This document shows positions 8,618 through 20,595 of a DNA stretch of 64,000 bases, piece by piece. The stretch comes from Proteus vulgaris (GTDB lineage: Bacteria; Pseudomonadota; Gammaproteobacteria; Enterobacterales; Enterobacteriaceae), in NCBI RefSeq assembly GCF_016239305.1, contig NZ_JAEHOQ010000018.1, positions 1 to 64,000 of the forward strand, written 5' to 3'. The first letter of the stretch is position 1. Each line of letters starts with the position of its first letter. The notes under the pieces are model-generated. The model made no database searches. It saw only the letters and a program-made list of their open reading frames with translations, and was not told the DNA's origin. The position numbers were made by a program, and so were the translations under genes.

Positions 8618-9940
8618 ATGAAAGAATGGCAAAGTATGTATAGTGATAAATTGATCTCTACAGAAACGGCTGTCACTAAAATTGAGTCTGGGGATAAAAT
8701 ATGGATTGGTGGATTAGTTTCTACTCCAGTCTTTTTCCTCAAAGAATTAGATAAGCACCTTGAATCATTTGAAGGATGTGAACTTTATTCTGGTCTAATG
8801 ACAGCTCCTTACGAATTTTTAAAATCTAAATATAAAAAGCATTTTAAACATTATAGTTTATTTATGGGACCAATCGAGCGTAAGCTCCAAAATACAGGTG
8901 AAGGTAATTTGGAAATGATTAATTTCCACTTTTCTAACTTTAGCCGAGTGATTGATCGTCTACAACCTAATGTTGTTGTTATTGAAACTACACCACCAGA
9001 TGAAAATGGATACTTAAGCCTAGGGGCTTGTGGCGGTGTTGCAAATAAAAACGCACTAAGATACGCCAAAAAAGCTATTTTTGTTATCAACAAACACCAA
9101 CCTTATGTCGGTAATCCCGAAAATTTAGTCCATATTGATGATGCGACTTGGTTAGTTGAGGGGCATCATAGTATCGCACTGCCTAAAGCAGAAGAACCTA
9201 CCGAAAGAGATAAACAAATTGCAAGACACATATTACCTTTTATTAAAGATGGTATGACTATCCAAATAGGTATTGGCACAATATCTAACGCAATGGGACT
9301 CGCGCTACTAAAACATAAAGATTTAGGTATTCATACTGAAATGTTTACTGAATCTATGATGTATATGTGTAAAGCGGGTGCTGTAAATGGCTCGAAGAAG
9401 AATTATAAACCAAATAAAATTGTTGCAGGTTTTGCTACAGGTCCTCAAGAAGTCATGGATTTCTTAAATAACAATCCAGACTTTGAAATGGTTAGTATGG
9501 ACGTGGTTGTTAGCTGCCAAGAAGTTGCTAAAAATGACAATTTTGCCTCAATTAACACTTGCTTAATGGTTGATCTATTAGGACAAGTTGCTTCAGAAGG
9601 GGTTGGGCATATACAAATCTCAGGATCGGGTGGACAACTTGATTTCGTCCGTGGTGCAAATATGTCTCACAATGGGATCAGTATTCTTTGTCTCTCTTCG
9701 ATTCGTCAAACAAAAGCAGGTAATGAGTCTAATATTCGTATTGCATTACCTAATGGTACTCCGGTAACTACACCTCGTAATGATGTCAATATTATTGCGA
9801 CAGAGTATGGCGCTGTTGATCTTCGAACTTTAAGTAATACAGAACGTGTTCAGGCACTTATTAGCATAGCTCATCCTGAGTTCAGAGATTCATTATTATC
9901 TGAAGCAAAAGCAGCTGCCTTAATAAAATTGGAGGATTAA
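8618..9940 (+). CDS. Acyl-CoA:acetate CoA-transferase family protein
   Basis: 440-aa member of the acetyl-CoA hydrolase / 4-hydroxybutyrate or butyryl-CoA:acetate CoA-transferase family. Visible motifs are GIGTISNAMGLALL near residue 218, HTEMFTE near 238 with the likely catalytic Glu, and the CoA-site ISGSGGQLDFVRGA near 338. It would activate a short-chain acid at the expense of acetyl-CoA, or release one. GGAG lies 7 nt before the ATG. First gene of an operon, only 2 nt before the FadB-like gene. The exact acid is not readable from sequence; the neighbours point to a C4-type enoyl or hydroxyacyl substrate. Confidence 0.82.
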   Translation: MKEWQSMYSDKLISTETAVTKIESGDKIWIGGLVSTPVFFLKELDKHLESFEGCELYSGLMTAPYEFLKSKYKKHFKHYSLFMGPIERKLQNTGEGNLEMINFHFSNFSRVIDRLQPNVVVIETTPPDENGYLSLGACGGVANKNALRYAKKAIFVINKHQPYVGNPENLVHIDDATWLVEGHHSIALPKAEEPTERDKQIARHILPFIKDGMTIQIGIGTISNAMGLALLKHKDLGIHTEMFTESMMYMCKAGAVNGSKKNYKPNKIVAGFATGPQEVMDFLNNNPDFEMVSMDVVVSCQEVAKNDNFASINTCLMVDLLGQVASEGVGHIQISGSGGQLDFVRGANMSHNGISILCLSSIRQTKAGNESNIRIALPNGTPVTTPRNDVNIIATEYGAVDLRTLSNTERVQALISIAHPEFRDSLLSEAKAAALIKLED

Positions 9941-9942
9941 TT

Positions 9943-12099
9943 ATGTATAAAGGTCAATATTTTAAATTAAATGCTGTACCCGCACAAAATAAAATTATTG
10001 AGTTAGTTTTTGATTCTGATAATGATCCTGTTAATCGTTTAAGTAAAGATGCACTGACTGACTTAGAAAAATGTATAAGTACCCTGGAAAAAGAAGAAAA
10101 TGTAGAAGGGTTAATTATCCGCTCTAATAAAAGATTATTTAGTGCAGGTGCTAATGTTAAAGAATTCCAAAAAATATTTTCTTCAGGTGAGAAACCACTA
10201 AAAGACTATTTAAATTGGGCTCACTCTATTTATAACCGTATTGAAGATTTACCTTATCCAAAGGTTGCGCTTGCTCATGGTGCAGTCGCTGGTGGGGCTG
10301 TTGAGCTAATTTTATTAGCTGATTATCGTCTCGCGGCTAGTGATACTGTAATTAGTATGCCAGAAGTTAAATTAGGTATATTCCCAGCATGGGGAGGAAT
10401 TACTCGACTTCCTCGTATTGTTGGGCTTGATACTGCTATTTCTTGGCTGACAACAGGGAAAAACTTTAAAGCACCTCAAGCTTTAAAGGCACATGTTATT
10501 GATGGCATTCTTAATAATAATGAAACGGCTAAAGATCAAGCTATCGCATTATTAAGTAGTGCGATTAATAATAAGCTTGATTGGAAATCTCGTTACAACG
10601 AAAAACAATCACCTCTAACATTAAATAAATATGAATTAAGTTTATCTTTAAATGTTTCTAGAGGCATGATAGCGAAAGCCGCTGGTCCTAATTATCCTGC
10701 GCCGAAACATATTCTTAATACACTTGAAGAAGCTGCTTATTTAACACGAGATGAAGCGTTAAAAGTTGAAATCAATAATTTAGCTATTTGTGTTCAAGAT
10801 AATAATGTATCAGATGCTTTGGTAAACGTTTTCTTAAGCGACCTTGCCGTAAAATCCATTGCTAAAAGTCATATTAAAGCGCCTTGCGATATTGAAAATA
10901 TCGGTGTTATTGGTGCAGGTATTATGGGAGGCGGTATTGCTTATGTGAGTAGTAGCCGAAATATGGGGGTTGTATTAAAAGATATTAATGCAACAGGCTT
11001 AAAAGTTGGGCTTTCTGAAGCAAATTCTTTATTTGCAAAACAAGTTGAAAGAGGAAAAATGGCACCTCAGGATATGGGAAATGCCTTAAATCATATCGTG
11101 CCAACACTGCATAATAATGCACTTGAAAATACAGATTTAATTATTGAAGCTGTAGTAGAAAACCCAGCAGTTAAAAAGAAAGTTCTTTCAGAGTTAGAGC
11201 TTGTTGCGCCTAATGCACTTCTTGCCTCCAACACATCGACATTGATGATTAGTGGCTTAGCATCTTCTTTGAAAAAACCTGAAAACTTCTGTGGTATACA
11301 CTTCTTTAACCCTGTACATAAAATGCCATTAGTTGAAGTTATTCGCGGGAAAGAGACATCAGATGAAACCATTTCAAAAGCTGTTAGTTATGTCTTGAAA
11401 TTGAAGAAAACGCCAATTGTTATTAACGATTGTGCTGGGTTCCTTGTTAATCGATGCTTAACACCTTATTTCCTTGCCTTTAACCAATTGCTTGTTGATG
11501 GTGCACAAATTCCTCAAGTTGATAAAGTAATGAGTAAAGGATTTGGTTGGCCGATGGGACCAGCTCTTTTACTCGATGTTATTGGTATAGATACTGCAGC
11601 TCACTGTGTTGATGTGATGAGTGAAGCTTTCCCATCTCGTCATGCCAAACCTAAGATTAATTTAATTGAACAATTATGCTCTCAAGGATTTTTAGGTCAA
11701 AAATCGGGTGAAGGTTTCTATCTTCATCAACGAGATCCAAAAGGCCGTATTAAGCCTGCACCTCGTCAAGCGACAACAGATTTGCTAAAAGCAGAATGTG
11801 CGCCGCAAAGAGATTTTACTGACGAAGAGATCCAGCTAAGAATGATGCTGCCTATGATGTTTGAAGTCGTTCGTTGCTTAGAGGAAGGTATTGTTGGGAC
11901 TCCAGCAGAAGCTGATATCGCGTTCATATATGGTACAGGTTTCCCTCCATTTAGAGGTGGCTTACTTTATTATATGGATCGTTATGGCTTAGGTAATCTT
12001 GTCTCTAAAGCTCAACAATTTGAGCATTTGGGACCACTTTATCAAATTCCTCGTGAATTGATTGATAGAGCTGAATCAAACCGTCCTTTTTATGCTTAA
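9943..12099 (+). CDS. FadB/FadJ-like enoyl-CoA hydratase / 3-hydroxyacyl-CoA dehydrogenase
   Basis: 718-aa multifunctional beta-oxidation protein. The N-terminal crotonase domain (about 1-190) keeps both catalytic glutamates, in GGAVELILLADYR and MPEVKLGIFPAWGG. The 3-hydroxyacyl-CoA dehydrogenase part begins near residue 318 with the NAD-binding GVIGAGIMGGGIAYV, followed by HFFNPVHKMPLVEV near 450 and the C-terminal dimerization domain. It is a paralogue-type gene, since the operon differs from the usual fadBA: a CoA-transferase precedes it. It converts 2-enoyl-CoA to 3-ketoacyl-CoA. Chain length preference is not visible; the context favours short chains. Family certain, name fadB/fadJ withheld. 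Confidence 0.88.
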   Translation: MYKGQYFKLNAVPAQNKIIELVFDSDNDPVNRLSKDALTDLEKCISTLEKEENVEGLIIRSNKRLFSAGANVKEFQKIFSSGEKPLKDYLNWAHSIYNRIEDLPYPKVALAHGAVAGGAVELILLADYRLAASDTVISMPEVKLGIFPAWGGITRLPRIVGLDTAISWLTTGKNFKAPQALKAHVIDGILNNNETAKDQAIALLSSAINNKLDWKSRYNEKQSPLTLNKYELSLSLNVSRGMIAKAAGPNYPAPKHILNTLEEAAYLTRDEALKVEINNLAICVQDNNVSDALVNVFLSDLAVKSIAKSHIKAPCDIENIGVIGAGIMGGGIAYVSSSRNMGVVLKDINATGLKVGLSEANSLFAKQVERGKMAPQDMGNALNHIVPTLHNNALENTDLIIEAVVENPAVKKKVLSELELVAPNALLASNTSTLMISGLASSLKKPENFCGIHFFNPVHKMPLVEVIRGKETSDETISKAVSYVLKLKKTPIVINDCAGFLVNRCLTPYFLAFNQLLVDGAQIPQVDKVMSKGFGWPMGPALLLDVIGIDTAAHCVDVMSEAFPSRHAKPKINLIEQLCSQGFLGQKSGEGFYLHQRDPKGRIKPAPRQATTDLLKAECAPQRDFTDEEIQLRMMLPMMFEVVRCLEEGIVGTPAEADIAFIYGTGFPPFRGGLLYYMDRYGLGNLVSKAQQFEHLGPLYQIPRELIDRAESNRPFYA

Positions 12100-13275
<1,176 letters not shown>

Positions 13276-13313
13276 TATTATATCGAGCAATACCTTCATA
13301 TCATTTTATGAGA

Positions 13314-13344
13314 AAAGCCTTTCATTATATTAATGAAAGGCTTT
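13314..13344. terminator. Bidirectional terminator, thiolase / acs
   Basis: A 14-bp perfect stem (AAAGCCTTTCATTA with TAATGAAAGGCTTT, loop TAT) lies between the converging thiolase and acs genes. Confidence 0.8.
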
Positions 13345-13399
13345 ATCAATGATATAAATGGGTTATATTTATCTACAGTTACTTGTGTTTATAGCGCTA

Positions 13400-15358
13400 T
13401 TAAGCGGTGACTGATAGTGATTGCTTCTCTTCTAATAACTTTTCAACTACACCAGGATCGGCGAGTGTTGAGGTATCTCCGAGGTTAGTTGTGTCACCAG
13501 AGGCAATTTTACGCAAGATACGTCGCATAATTTTCCCCGAGCGCGTTTTGGGTAAAGAATCAGTCCAGTGAAGAATATCAGGCGTTGCAATTGGCCCTAT
13601 TTCTTTACGTACCCAGTTACGGACTTCTGTATAAAGCTCAGGAGTTGGCTCTTCACCATGATTTAACGTAACATAAGCATAAATAGCTTGTCCTTTGATA
13701 TTATGGGGAATACCGACTACTGCAGCTTCAGCAATCTTAGGGTGAGCGACGAGAGCTGATTCTATTTCTGCTGTTCCTAATCGGTGGCCTGAAATATTCA
13801 AGACATCATCAACACGTCCTGTTATCCAATAGTCACCATCATCATCACGACGAGCACCATCACCAGAAAAATACATCCCTTTAAAGGTCGAAAAATACGT
13901 TTGCTCAAAACGATCGTGATCACCAAAAAGTGTTCTTGCTTGACCTGGCCAAGAATCAACAATCACCAAGTTACCCTCACAAGCACCTTGTTGTATTTCT
14001 CCCATATTATCGACAATGGCGGGCTGAACACCAAAGAAAGGACGTGTTGCAGAACCTGGTTTTAAGTCCATGGCACCAGGTAATGGGGTTATCATGAAAC
14101 CACCAGTTTCTGTTTGCCACCATGTATCTACAATAGGGCATTGGCTACGCCCCATTTTCTGATAGAACCATTCCCAAGCTTCTGGATTAATAGGTTCACC
14201 TACAGAGCCTAGGATACGTAGAGAAGCACGTTGAGTTCCTTCAATTGCTTTATCGCCTTCAGCCATTAATGCGCGAATTGCGGTAGGGGCAGTGTACAGA
14301 ATATTGATTTGGTGCTTATCAACGATTTGAGCCATACGGTTAACGGCTGGATAATTAGGTACACCTTCAAACATGACTGTTGTTGCGCCATTTGAAAGTG
14401 GGCCATACAGTAAGTAGCTATGGCCTGTTACCCAACCAACGTCAGCAGTACACCAATAAATATCACCTTCATGATAATCAAAGGTGTATTTAAACGTCAT
14501 TGAAGCATAAACAAGATAGCCTCCGGTGGTATGTAACACACCTTTAGGTTTTCCTGTTGAACCTGATGTATACAGAATAAAGAGTGGATCTTCTGCATCC
14601 ATAACTTCGACATCACACTCAGTACTTACACCTTGAATAATTTCATCCCACCAAATATCACGACCTTCAATCCATTGTTCTGTATTTCCTGTTCGGCGAA
14701 GTACAACAACATGATTAATCGGCGGAATATCGGCGTGATTTAATGCATCATCGACGTTTTTCTTTAGAGGGATAGCGCGGCCTGCGCGTAAGCCTTCATC
14801 AGCAGTGATAACTAATTTGGCTTTCGAATCAATAATACGACCAGCAACAGCTTCTGGTGAGAAACCACCAAAAATAACAGAATGGATTGCACCAATACGA
14901 GTACAAGCAAGCATAGCGACTGCTGCTTCAGGCACCATTGGCATATAAATCGCCACAACATCGCCTTTTTTAATTCCTAGATTTTTTAATACATTAGCGA
15001 ATTGGCAAACATCTTGGTGGAGTTGTCGGTAAGTGATTTTTTTCGACTCATTAGGTGAGTCACCTTCCCAAATAATTGCAGTTTGATCCCCACGTTTTTT
15101 AAGATGGCGATCAAGGCAGTTTTGGCTGATGTTTAGCTGTCCATCTTCAAACCAGCGAATGCGTACATGGCCTGGGTCAAATGAAGTGTTTTTTACCACA
15201 GTATATGGTTTTATCCAGTCAACAATTTTCCCTTTATCTGCCCAAAAGGCCTCCGGGTTTTTGATAGATAATTTATAGTCTTTTTGGTATTGCTCTTTAT
15301 TGATCAGGGCGTGTTCTGCAATGCTTGCAGGAATATGATGTTGGCTTATTTTTGTCAT
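13400..15358 (-). CDS. acs: Acetyl-CoA synthetase
   Basis: 652 aa, the same length as E. coli Acs, which activates acetate to acetyl-CoA through acetyl-AMP. Motifs: the P-loop-like [15 protein letters not shown] near residue 263, [14 protein letters not shown] near 412, and [10 protein letters not shown] near 605 containing the Lys that Pat acetylates in E. coli. I start at ATG 15358, with GAGGAG 7 nt upstream; the frame is open five codons further. Monocistronic and convergent with the thiolase. The juxtaposition with an acetyl-CoA-producing block is suggestive but may be chance. The assignment is secure. Confidence 0.97.
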   Translation of the reverse strand: MTKISQHHIPASIAEHALINKEQYQKDYKLSIKNPEAFWADKGKIVDWIKPYTVVKNTSFDPGHVRIRWFEDGQLNISQNCLDRHLKKRGDQTAIIWEGDSPNESKKITYRQLHQDVCQFANVLKNLGIKKGDVVAIYMPMVPEAAVAMLACTRIGAIHSVIFGGFSPEAVAGRIIDSKAKLVITADEGLRAGRAIPLKKNVDDALNHADIPPINHVVVLRRTGNTEQWIEGRDIWWDEIIQGVSTECDVEVMDAEDPLFILYTSGSTGKPKGVLHTTGGYLVYASMTFKYTFDYHEGDIYWCTADVGWVTGHSYLLYGPLSNGATTVMFEGVPNYPAVNRMAQIVDKHQINILYTAPTAIRALMAEGDKAIEGTQRASLRILGSVGEPINPEAWEWFYQKMGRSQCPIVDTWWQTETGGFMITPLPGAMDLKPGSATRPFFGVQPAIVDNMGEIQQGACEGNLVIVDSWPGQARTLFGDHDRFEQTYFSTFKGMYFSGDGARRDDDGDYWITGRVDDVLNISGHRLGTAEIESALVAHPKIAEAAVVGIPHNIKGQAIYAYVTLNHGEEPTPELYTEVRNWVRKEIGPIATPDILHWTDSLPKTRSGKIMRRILRKIASGDTTNLGDTSTLADPGVVEKLLEEKQSLSVTA

Positions 15359-15633
15359 AATAGTTCTCCTCACTATTGTTAATACTATGTCAAAAAGTCG
15401 TTAACAAAAGAGGGGGAATAAAAATTGTTTCTTTTTTGCGCAGAAGATCACGAATTAATGGAAATGCTTTTCATGGAATGTTCAATTAGTGCGAAAGCAA
15501 GGTGTGAATTATTTATCTATATTTATCTTGTTTAATAGAATTTTTGTTTAATTAAAGGCTTTTAAATTAAAATAATATACTGTGAAAATTAATGAACGAG
15601 TGCTGAATAAAAAAACCACAAAAATAATATGGA

Positions 15634-15655
15634 TATGATAATGATTTTCATTAAC
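15634..15655. promoter_or_regulatory. Fur box upstream of sodA
   Basis: ATGATAATGATTTTCATTA, with symmetrical TAATGA-TTT-TCATTA at 15639-15653, resembles the Fur operator. It lies about 80 bp before the sodA start. E. coli sodA is Fur-repressed, which agrees. The rest of the acs-sodA gap (15359-15730) is AT-rich and holds the two divergent promoters, without other clear sites. Confidence 0.6.
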
Positions 15656-15730
15656 GTTTTTTTCACTATAATGAAATGAAAAGATAAATCACATGATGTG
15701 ATCCAAGATAAAACAGCACTGGAGATTAAT

Positions 15731-16354
15731 ATGAGCTATACATTACCTGCACTGCCTTATACCTATGATGCGTTAGAACCTCATTTTGATGAGCGTACAA
15801 TGGAAATTCACCATACAAAGCATCATCAAACTTATGTGAATAATACCAATACTGCATTAGAGAAATTACCTGAACTTGCTGGCTTAGATATTGATGAGCT
15901 AGTTAAAAACCTTCATAAAGTACCTGCTGATCAACGTACATTCTTACGTAATAATGCAGGAGGTCACTCAAACCACTCTTTATTTTGGAAAGGCTTAAAA
16001 TTAGGAACTCAATTACAAGGCTCACTAAAAGAGGCGATTGAACGCGATTTTGGTAGTGTTGATGCTTTTAAAGAGTTATTTGAAAAAGCAGCTGCTAGTC
16101 GTTTTGGTTCTGGCTGGGCATGGCTGGTATTAAAAGATGATGGTAAGTTAGCTGTTGTTTCTACAGCCAATCAAGATAGCCCATTAATGGGTGAAGAGTT
16201 AGCCGGTGCATCTGGCTATCCAATTGTTGGGTTAGATGTGTGGGAACATGCTTATTATTTGAAATATCAAAACCGTCGTCCTGATTATATCAAAGCATTC
16301 TGGTCAGTTGTGAACTGGGATGAAGCGCAAAAACGTTTTCAGAGTAAAGCGTAA
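15731..16354 (+). CDS. sodA: Manganese superoxide dismutase
   Basis: 207-aa cytoplasmic enzyme that dismutates superoxide. It is nearly collinear with E. coli SodA. Metal ligands are visible: His in [13 protein letters not shown] near residue 27, His in [13 protein letters not shown] near 82, and Asp/His in [17 protein letters not shown] near 168. Start at ATG 15731 with GGAG 6 nt before; the frame is open 11 codons upstream but the family starts at MSYTLP. A Fur box upstream suggests iron control. A perfect hairpin terminator follows. Confidence 0.97.
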   Translation: MSYTLPALPYTYDALEPHFDERTMEIHHTKHHQTYVNNTNTALEKLPELAGLDIDELVKNLHKVPADQRTFLRNNAGGHSNHSLFWKGLKLGTQLQGSLKEAIERDFGSVDAFKELFEKAAASRFGSGWAWLVLKDDGKLAVVSTANQDSPLMGEELAGASGYPIVGLDVWEHAYYLKYQNRRPDYIKAFWSVVNWDEAQKRFQSKA

Positions 16355-16382
16355 TTGAATTGATAACTTCTTTTCTATTTTT

Positions 16383-16404
16383 AATGCCGACAATTGTCGG
16401 CATT
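16383..16404. terminator. sodA terminator
   Basis: The 22-bp perfect palindrome AATGCCGACAATTGTCGGCATT lies 29 bp after the sodA stop and is followed by a T-rich stretch. Confidence 0.65.
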
Positions 16405-16462
16405 GTTTATTTTGAACACTATCTTTACTATAGGTTATCCTTTTTTGTTTAGGTAGTGAGCT

Positions 16463-17137
16463 ATGCGTTATTTTCCGAGTGTCTTTATTGGCAATATCAC
16501 AACAACGTCTAATGGATTTACCAGTGCGATCACGAAGAGAGTGGTGGATGGTCATATCAAACTCACTTCGCTGGGATTAGAAGGTGATGAGCAAGCAGAA
16601 AAGAGCTTTCACGGTGGCCCTGATCGCGCACTTTGTCACTATCCTAAAGAACACTATCTTTATTGGGCTGAGCAATTTCCACAATTAACTGATTTTTTTC
16701 ATGCTCCCGCATTTGGCGAGAATATCTCAACAACAGGTATGACTGAAGAGAACGTTTTTATTGGTGATATTTACCAATGGGGAACTGCTTTTATCCAAGT
16801 TACACAACCTCGCTCTCCTTGCTACAAACTTAATACAGTGACAGAAGTCAGTAACTTTTCGCAAATTATGCAAGACAGTGGTTATTGTGGTTGGTTATAT
16901 CGTGTTGTGAGTATGGGTGAAACAGGTAGCCATCATCCTCTTGTCTTGGTTTCAAGAAACAGTGATGTCTCTGTTAAAGAAGCGATTTCGATTGCTTTTC
17001 ATATGCCTTTTGATGAAGAACTTTATCGTCGCCTATTAAGCGCCGCAGGATTATCTGCAAGTTGGAGCAAGACTATGCAGTTAAGACTACAAAATCAAAC
17101 CATTGAGAGTTTTAATAGACGGTTGTTTAAGGAATAA
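16463..17137 (+). CDS. yiiM: MOSC-domain protein YiiM
   Basis: 224-aa protein matching E. coli YiiM along its length. It has the MOSC domain with GLEGDEQAEKSFHGGPDRAL near residue 39 and the conserved Cys in QPRSPCYKL near 118, which in this family supports the molybdenum cofactor. YiiM has been linked to reduction of N-hydroxylated bases such as 6-hydroxylaminopurine. Its place next to sodA mirrors E. coli, where the two genes are close. Monocistronic. Confidence 0.93.
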   Translation: MRYFPSVFIGNITTTSNGFTSAITKRVVDGHIKLTSLGLEGDEQAEKSFHGGPDRALCHYPKEHYLYWAEQFPQLTDFFHAPAFGENISTTGMTEENVFIGDIYQWGTAFIQVTQPRSPCYKLNTVTEVSNFSQIMQDSGYCGWLYRVVSMGETGSHHPLVLVSRNSDVSVKEAISIAFHMPFDEELYRRLLSAAGLSASWSKTMQLRLQNQTIESFNRRLFKE

Positions 17138-17186
17138 ATAGTTAACTTTCTCTTTTACTAAAAAAACACCTCCCTAAAATGAACTG

Positions 17187-17225
17187 CACCCCAAAAGTTG
17201 GACACCAACTTTGGGGTGTTTTTTT
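17187..17225 (+). terminator. yiiM terminator with IS-end-like sequence
   Basis: CACCCCAAAAGTTGG pairs with CCAACTTTGGGGTG (one bulged A) and is followed by seven T, a strong plus-strand terminator. The left arm with its flank, ACTGCACCCCAAAAGTTGG, is like the terminal repeat I recall for IS3-family (IS150-group) elements, so it may be a solo IS end. Confidence 0.75.
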
Positions 17226-17241
17226 ATGTATTAACAGAAAA

Positions 17242-18270
17242 TTATGGGTGAGCAATAAATCCAATTGCGTCATAAACCTTGTCTAAGGTTGCTTGAGCGC
17301 GAGCTTTAGCTTTATCCGCACCTTCTTTCATGATTTTATTAAGTAGAACGTCATCATTACGGAATGTGTTAAATCGTTCTTGAATGTTGGTTAGCATTTC
17401 GGAGACCGCATCTGCGACAGCACCTTTTAAATGACCGTACATTTGGCCTTCAAATTCAGCTTCCAATTCAGGGATCGTTTTACCTGTTACACCTGCTAAA
17501 ATATCCAGTAAGTTAGATACACCCGCTTTATTTTCAAGATCGTAAATAACACGAGGTGGCTCTTCTGAATCAGTCATTGCACGCTTAATTTTTTTAGCCG
17601 CCGCTTTTGGATCTTCAAGCAATGCGATAACGTTATTACGGTTATCATCAGACTTAGACATTTTTTTAGTTGGATCTTGTAATGCCATAACACGAGCACC
17701 ACCTTTTGGAATAAAAGGATCTGGTACAGTGAATATATCGCCATAAATAGCGTTAAAACGCTGAGCTATATCACGACTTAATTCAAGATGTTGTTTTTGG
17801 TCAATACCAACAGGAACTTGATTTGTTTGATAAATAAGAATATCTGCTGCCATCAATACAGGATAATCAAATAATCCAGCATTAATGTTTTCAGCATGAC
17901 GTGCTGATTTATCTTTAAATTGAGTCATACGGCTCAATTCACCAAAATAGGTGTAGCAATTCAAAGCCCAGCTTAATTGAGCATGTTGTGGAACATGTGA
18001 CTGAACAAAAATGGTACTTTTTTCTGGATCAATACCGCAAGCAAGATAGAGCGCTAGCGTATCTAGCGTTCTTTTTCTTAATTCTTTTGGATCTTGACGA
18101 ACTGTAATGGCGTGTTGGTCAACGATACAGTAAATGCAGTCATAATCATCTTGCATTTGTACCCATTGACGTAATGCACCCATATAGTTTCCGATAGTTA
18201 ACTCACCAGAAGGTTGTGCACCACTGAATACAATTGGTTTTTTTGCCGTTTTTTCTACTGAAGTCGTCAT
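17242..18270 (-). CDS. trpS: Tryptophanyl-tRNA synthetase
   Basis: 342-aa class I aminoacyl-tRNA synthetase charging tRNA-Trp. The HIGH-type motif is in [17 protein letters not shown] near residue 20 and the KMSKS loop in [14 protein letters not shown] near 204. It has an 8-residue N-terminal extension over E. coli TrpS (334 aa). It is the last gene of the aroK-aroB-damX-dam-rpe-gph-trpS series, 7 nt after gph, exactly as in E. coli. Confidence 0.97.
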   Translation of the reverse strand: MTTSVEKTAKKPIVFSGAQPSGELTIGNYMGALRQWVQMQDDYDCIYCIVDQHAITVRQDPKELRKRTLDTLALYLACGIDPEKSTIFVQSHVPQHAQLSWALNCYTYFGELSRMTQFKDKSARHAENINAGLFDYPVLMAADILIYQTNQVPVGIDQKQHLELSRDIAQRFNAIYGDIFTVPDPFIPKGGARVMALQDPTKKMSKSDDNRNNVIALLEDPKAAAKKIKRAMTDSEEPPRVIYDLENKAGVSNLLDILAGVTGKTIPELEAEFEGQMYGHLKGAVADAVSEMLTNIQERFNTFRNDDVLLNKIMKEGADKAKARAQATLDKVYDAIGFIAHP

Positions 18271-18277
18271 GTTAGTT

Positions 18278-18982
18278 CTATTCCACAGTTGTCATTGGCG
18301 TGATGTCGAGGATTGAGAGCAAATCAGCAAAATTATCAAGTGTATAATCAGGTTTGCTATCTGCGATAGATACGCCGTAGTTATAGCCATAGGTTAAACC
18401 TACGCAAGGGCATTGTGCCTCTTGTGCTGCAATAATATCGTTGCGAGAATCCCCAACAAAAAGGAGTTCTTCCTTTTTAACACCAAATGTACCCATTGTT
18501 AAATACAATGGTGCTGGGTGCGGTTTTTTTTCTATAACATCGTCTCCTCCTAGCACCAAAGAGAAATATTTATCAATTTCCAATTGCTGTAATAGTGGAG
18601 CTATAAATGGTGATGGTTTATTGGTGACGATGCCTAATGGAATATTATGTGAAGCTAATACTTCAAGCGTTTCTTTAACGTGTGGGAATAAATCACTGCC
18701 TGTTTTGACGGAAGTTGCATAATGTTCATCAAAAAGATCACGCATTTCTTTTAATAAAGTTTCTGTGACATCCTCAACGCCAGCATTATGCAAAGCACGT
18801 GTAAGTAGCATATCAACGCCATTACCCACCCAAATGGTAACATTATGTTTTCCAGCAGGAGGAAAGCCTTTTGCTTTTAATGCGTAATCTGTTGCTTCTG
18901 TAAGCCCTACAGCGCTGTCGGTGAGAGTGCCATCGAGATCAAAGGCGATAGCACGGATACCTTTGAGTTTTTTATCTGTCAT
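18278..18982 (-). CDS. gph: Phosphoglycolate phosphatase
   Basis: 234-aa HAD-superfamily phosphatase that hydrolyses 2-phosphoglycolate, including that from DNA repair. The catalytic DXD motif is [11 protein letters not shown] near residue 15; motif II is [10 protein letters not shown] near 118; motif III is [14 protein letters not shown] near 174. Its start overlaps the rpe stop by one base (TAATG), so translation is coupled. It is somewhat shorter than E. coli Gph (252 aa). Synteny makes the name safe. Confidence 0.95.
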   Translation of the reverse strand: MTDKKLKGIRAIAFDLDGTLTDSAVGLTEATDYALKAKGFPPAGKHNVTIWVGNGVDMLLTRALHNAGVEDVTETLLKEMRDLFDEHYATSVKTGSDLFPHVKETLEVLASHNIPLGIVTNKPSPFIAPLLQQLEIDKYFSLVLGGDDVIEKKPHPAPLYLTMGTFGVKKEELLFVGDSRNDIIAAQEAQCPCVGLTYGYNYGVSIADSKPDYTLDNFADLLSILDITPMTTVE

Positions 18983-19653
18983 TACGATACCTTTTCTAAT
19001 TCACGGCGCATATTGTCGATAACATGCTTATAGTCAGGCTGATTGAAAATAGCAGAGCCAGCAACAAACATATCCGCACCTGCTTGGGCAATTTCAGCAA
19101 TATTATCGACTTTGACACCGCCATCAATTTCTAAACGAATGTCATAACCACCATCATCAATCATCTTACGAACTTGGCGTAATTTATCGAGAGTGTTAGG
19201 TATAAATGATTGACCACCAAAGCCTGGGTTAACAGACATCAGCAGGATAAGATCTAATTTATCCATAACATAGTCGAGATAGTTTAATGGGGTTGCTGGA
19301 TTAAGTACTAAGCCTGCTTTACAACCACAATCTTTGATTAATTGGATGGTACGGTCAACGTGGTCACTGGCTTCTGCATGAAATGAAATATAAGTTGCAC
19401 CTGCTTCTGCAAAATCAGGGATGATGCGATCAACCGGCTTTACCATTAAGTGAACATCAATGGGGGCAGTAATTCCATAGTTACGTAAGGCTTTACATAT
19501 CGGTGCGCCAAACGTCAGGTTTGGAACATAATGGTTATCCATGACATCAAAGTGGACAACGTCAGCACCCGCAGTAAGTACTTTTTCAGTATCTTCACCA
19601 AGACGCGCAAAATCAGCGGATAAAATAGAAGGGGCAATCAGAAAATCTTTCAT
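18982..19653 (-). CDS. rpe: Ribulose-phosphate 3-epimerase
   Basis: 223-aa TIM-barrel enzyme interconverting ribulose 5-phosphate and xylulose 5-phosphate in the pentose phosphate pathway. Motifs include [15 protein letters not shown] at the N-terminus, [18 protein letters not shown] near residue 33, [14 protein letters not shown] near 138 and LEIDGGVK near 172. An imperfect hairpin at 19667-19693 separates it from dam and might tune expression. Confidence 0.96.
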   Translation of the reverse strand: MKDFLIAPSILSADFARLGEDTEKVLTAGADVVHFDVMDNHYVPNLTFGAPICKALRNYGITAPIDVHLMVKPVDRIIPDFAEAGATYISFHAEASDHVDRTIQLIKDCGCKAGLVLNPATPLNYLDYVMDKLDLILLMSVNPGFGGQSFIPNTLDKLRQVRKMIDDGGYDIRLEIDGGVKVDNIAEIAQAGADMFVAGSAIFNQPDYKHVIDNMRRELEKVS

Positions 19654-19697
19654 CGCATTCTCCTGACAACACTCCCATTGTCGGGAGTTGTTAACGA

Positions 19698-20513
19698 TTA
19701 TTTATATAAGGCAAGTAATTCGTTTACTTTGCTACGACCGAGTGTGTTGCTACTGATTGTTCTTCTGACTTTCACACTGTGTAGCTCTTTTGCGTCTACA
19801 TACCACTCTTTTGTTAACGCAGTCTCATGATTTGATATTAACACGGGTATCTGTCTCTCGTAAGCCAGCATTGAGGCAAGTTGAGCCAGATGTTCCTGCT
19901 CTTGAAAACTAAAGCTATTTGTATGGTATGACGTGAAATTTGCAGTGGGTGATAATGGCGCATAAGGCGGATCACAATAAATGACGGCACCTTTTTCTGC
20001 ATTGGTCATGGTTGATGAATAGCTTTGGCAAACAAATTCAGCTTTTTGCGCCTTTTCAGAAAACCAAATTAACTCTGTTTCAGGGAAATAAGGCTTTTTG
20101 TAACGGCCAAAAGGGACGTTATATTCACCCTTTGAATTATAACGGCATAAACCATTGTAGCAATGACGGTTAAGATAGAGAAATAAGACACTACGCTGAT
20201 AAGGATCTGTTGAGCGATTAAACTCTTGTCGTAGTTGATAAAATTCCTCTGCGATATTCATTTGAGGGGTAAATAATAAGCGAGCATCCTTCATAAATTT
20301 TTCAGGATGTCGCTTTACCGTATTATAGAGATGAATTAGATCACTATTTATGTCGGCAAGAATATATGAATCGTATTCTGTATTTAAAAAAACAGAACCA
20401 GCACCCATAAAAGGTTCAATTAAACAGTTACCCTCAGGCAGATGACGTTTAATGTCATCCACCAAAGGATACTTACCACCAGCCCATTTTAGGAATGCGC
20501 GTTTTTTTTTCAT
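19698..20513 (-). CDS. dam: DNA adenine methylase (GATC)
   Basis: 271-aa N6-adenine methyltransferase acting on GATC, with roles in mismatch repair and replication timing. SAM-binding motifs: [15 protein letters not shown] at the start and [14 protein letters not shown] near residue 32; catalytic motif IV is [10 protein letters not shown] near 178. I start at ATG 20513, matching E. coli Dam; the frame extends six codons to a TTG. The ribosome site is weak (GGACGGC). It lies between damX and rpe as in E. coli. Confidence 0.96.
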   Translation of the reverse strand: MKKKRAFLKWAGGKYPLVDDIKRHLPEGNCLIEPFMGAGSVFLNTEYDSYILADINSDLIHLYNTVKRHPEKFMKDARLLFTPQMNIAEEFYQLRQEFNRSTDPYQRSVLFLYLNRHCYNGLCRYNSKGEYNVPFGRYKKPYFPETELIWFSEKAQKAEFVCQSYSSTMTNAEKGAVIYCDPPYAPLSPTANFTSYHTNSFSFQEQEHLAQLASMLAYERQIPVLISNHETALTKEWYVDAKELHSVKVRRTISSNTLGRSKVNELLALYK

Positions 20514-20595
20514 GCCGTCCAAATTTCTCAATCGTTTCAGAGTCGCCGATTGTACTCTGTTTCAGACAGCATATCAGCGGTGAACCTCGTCTTAA

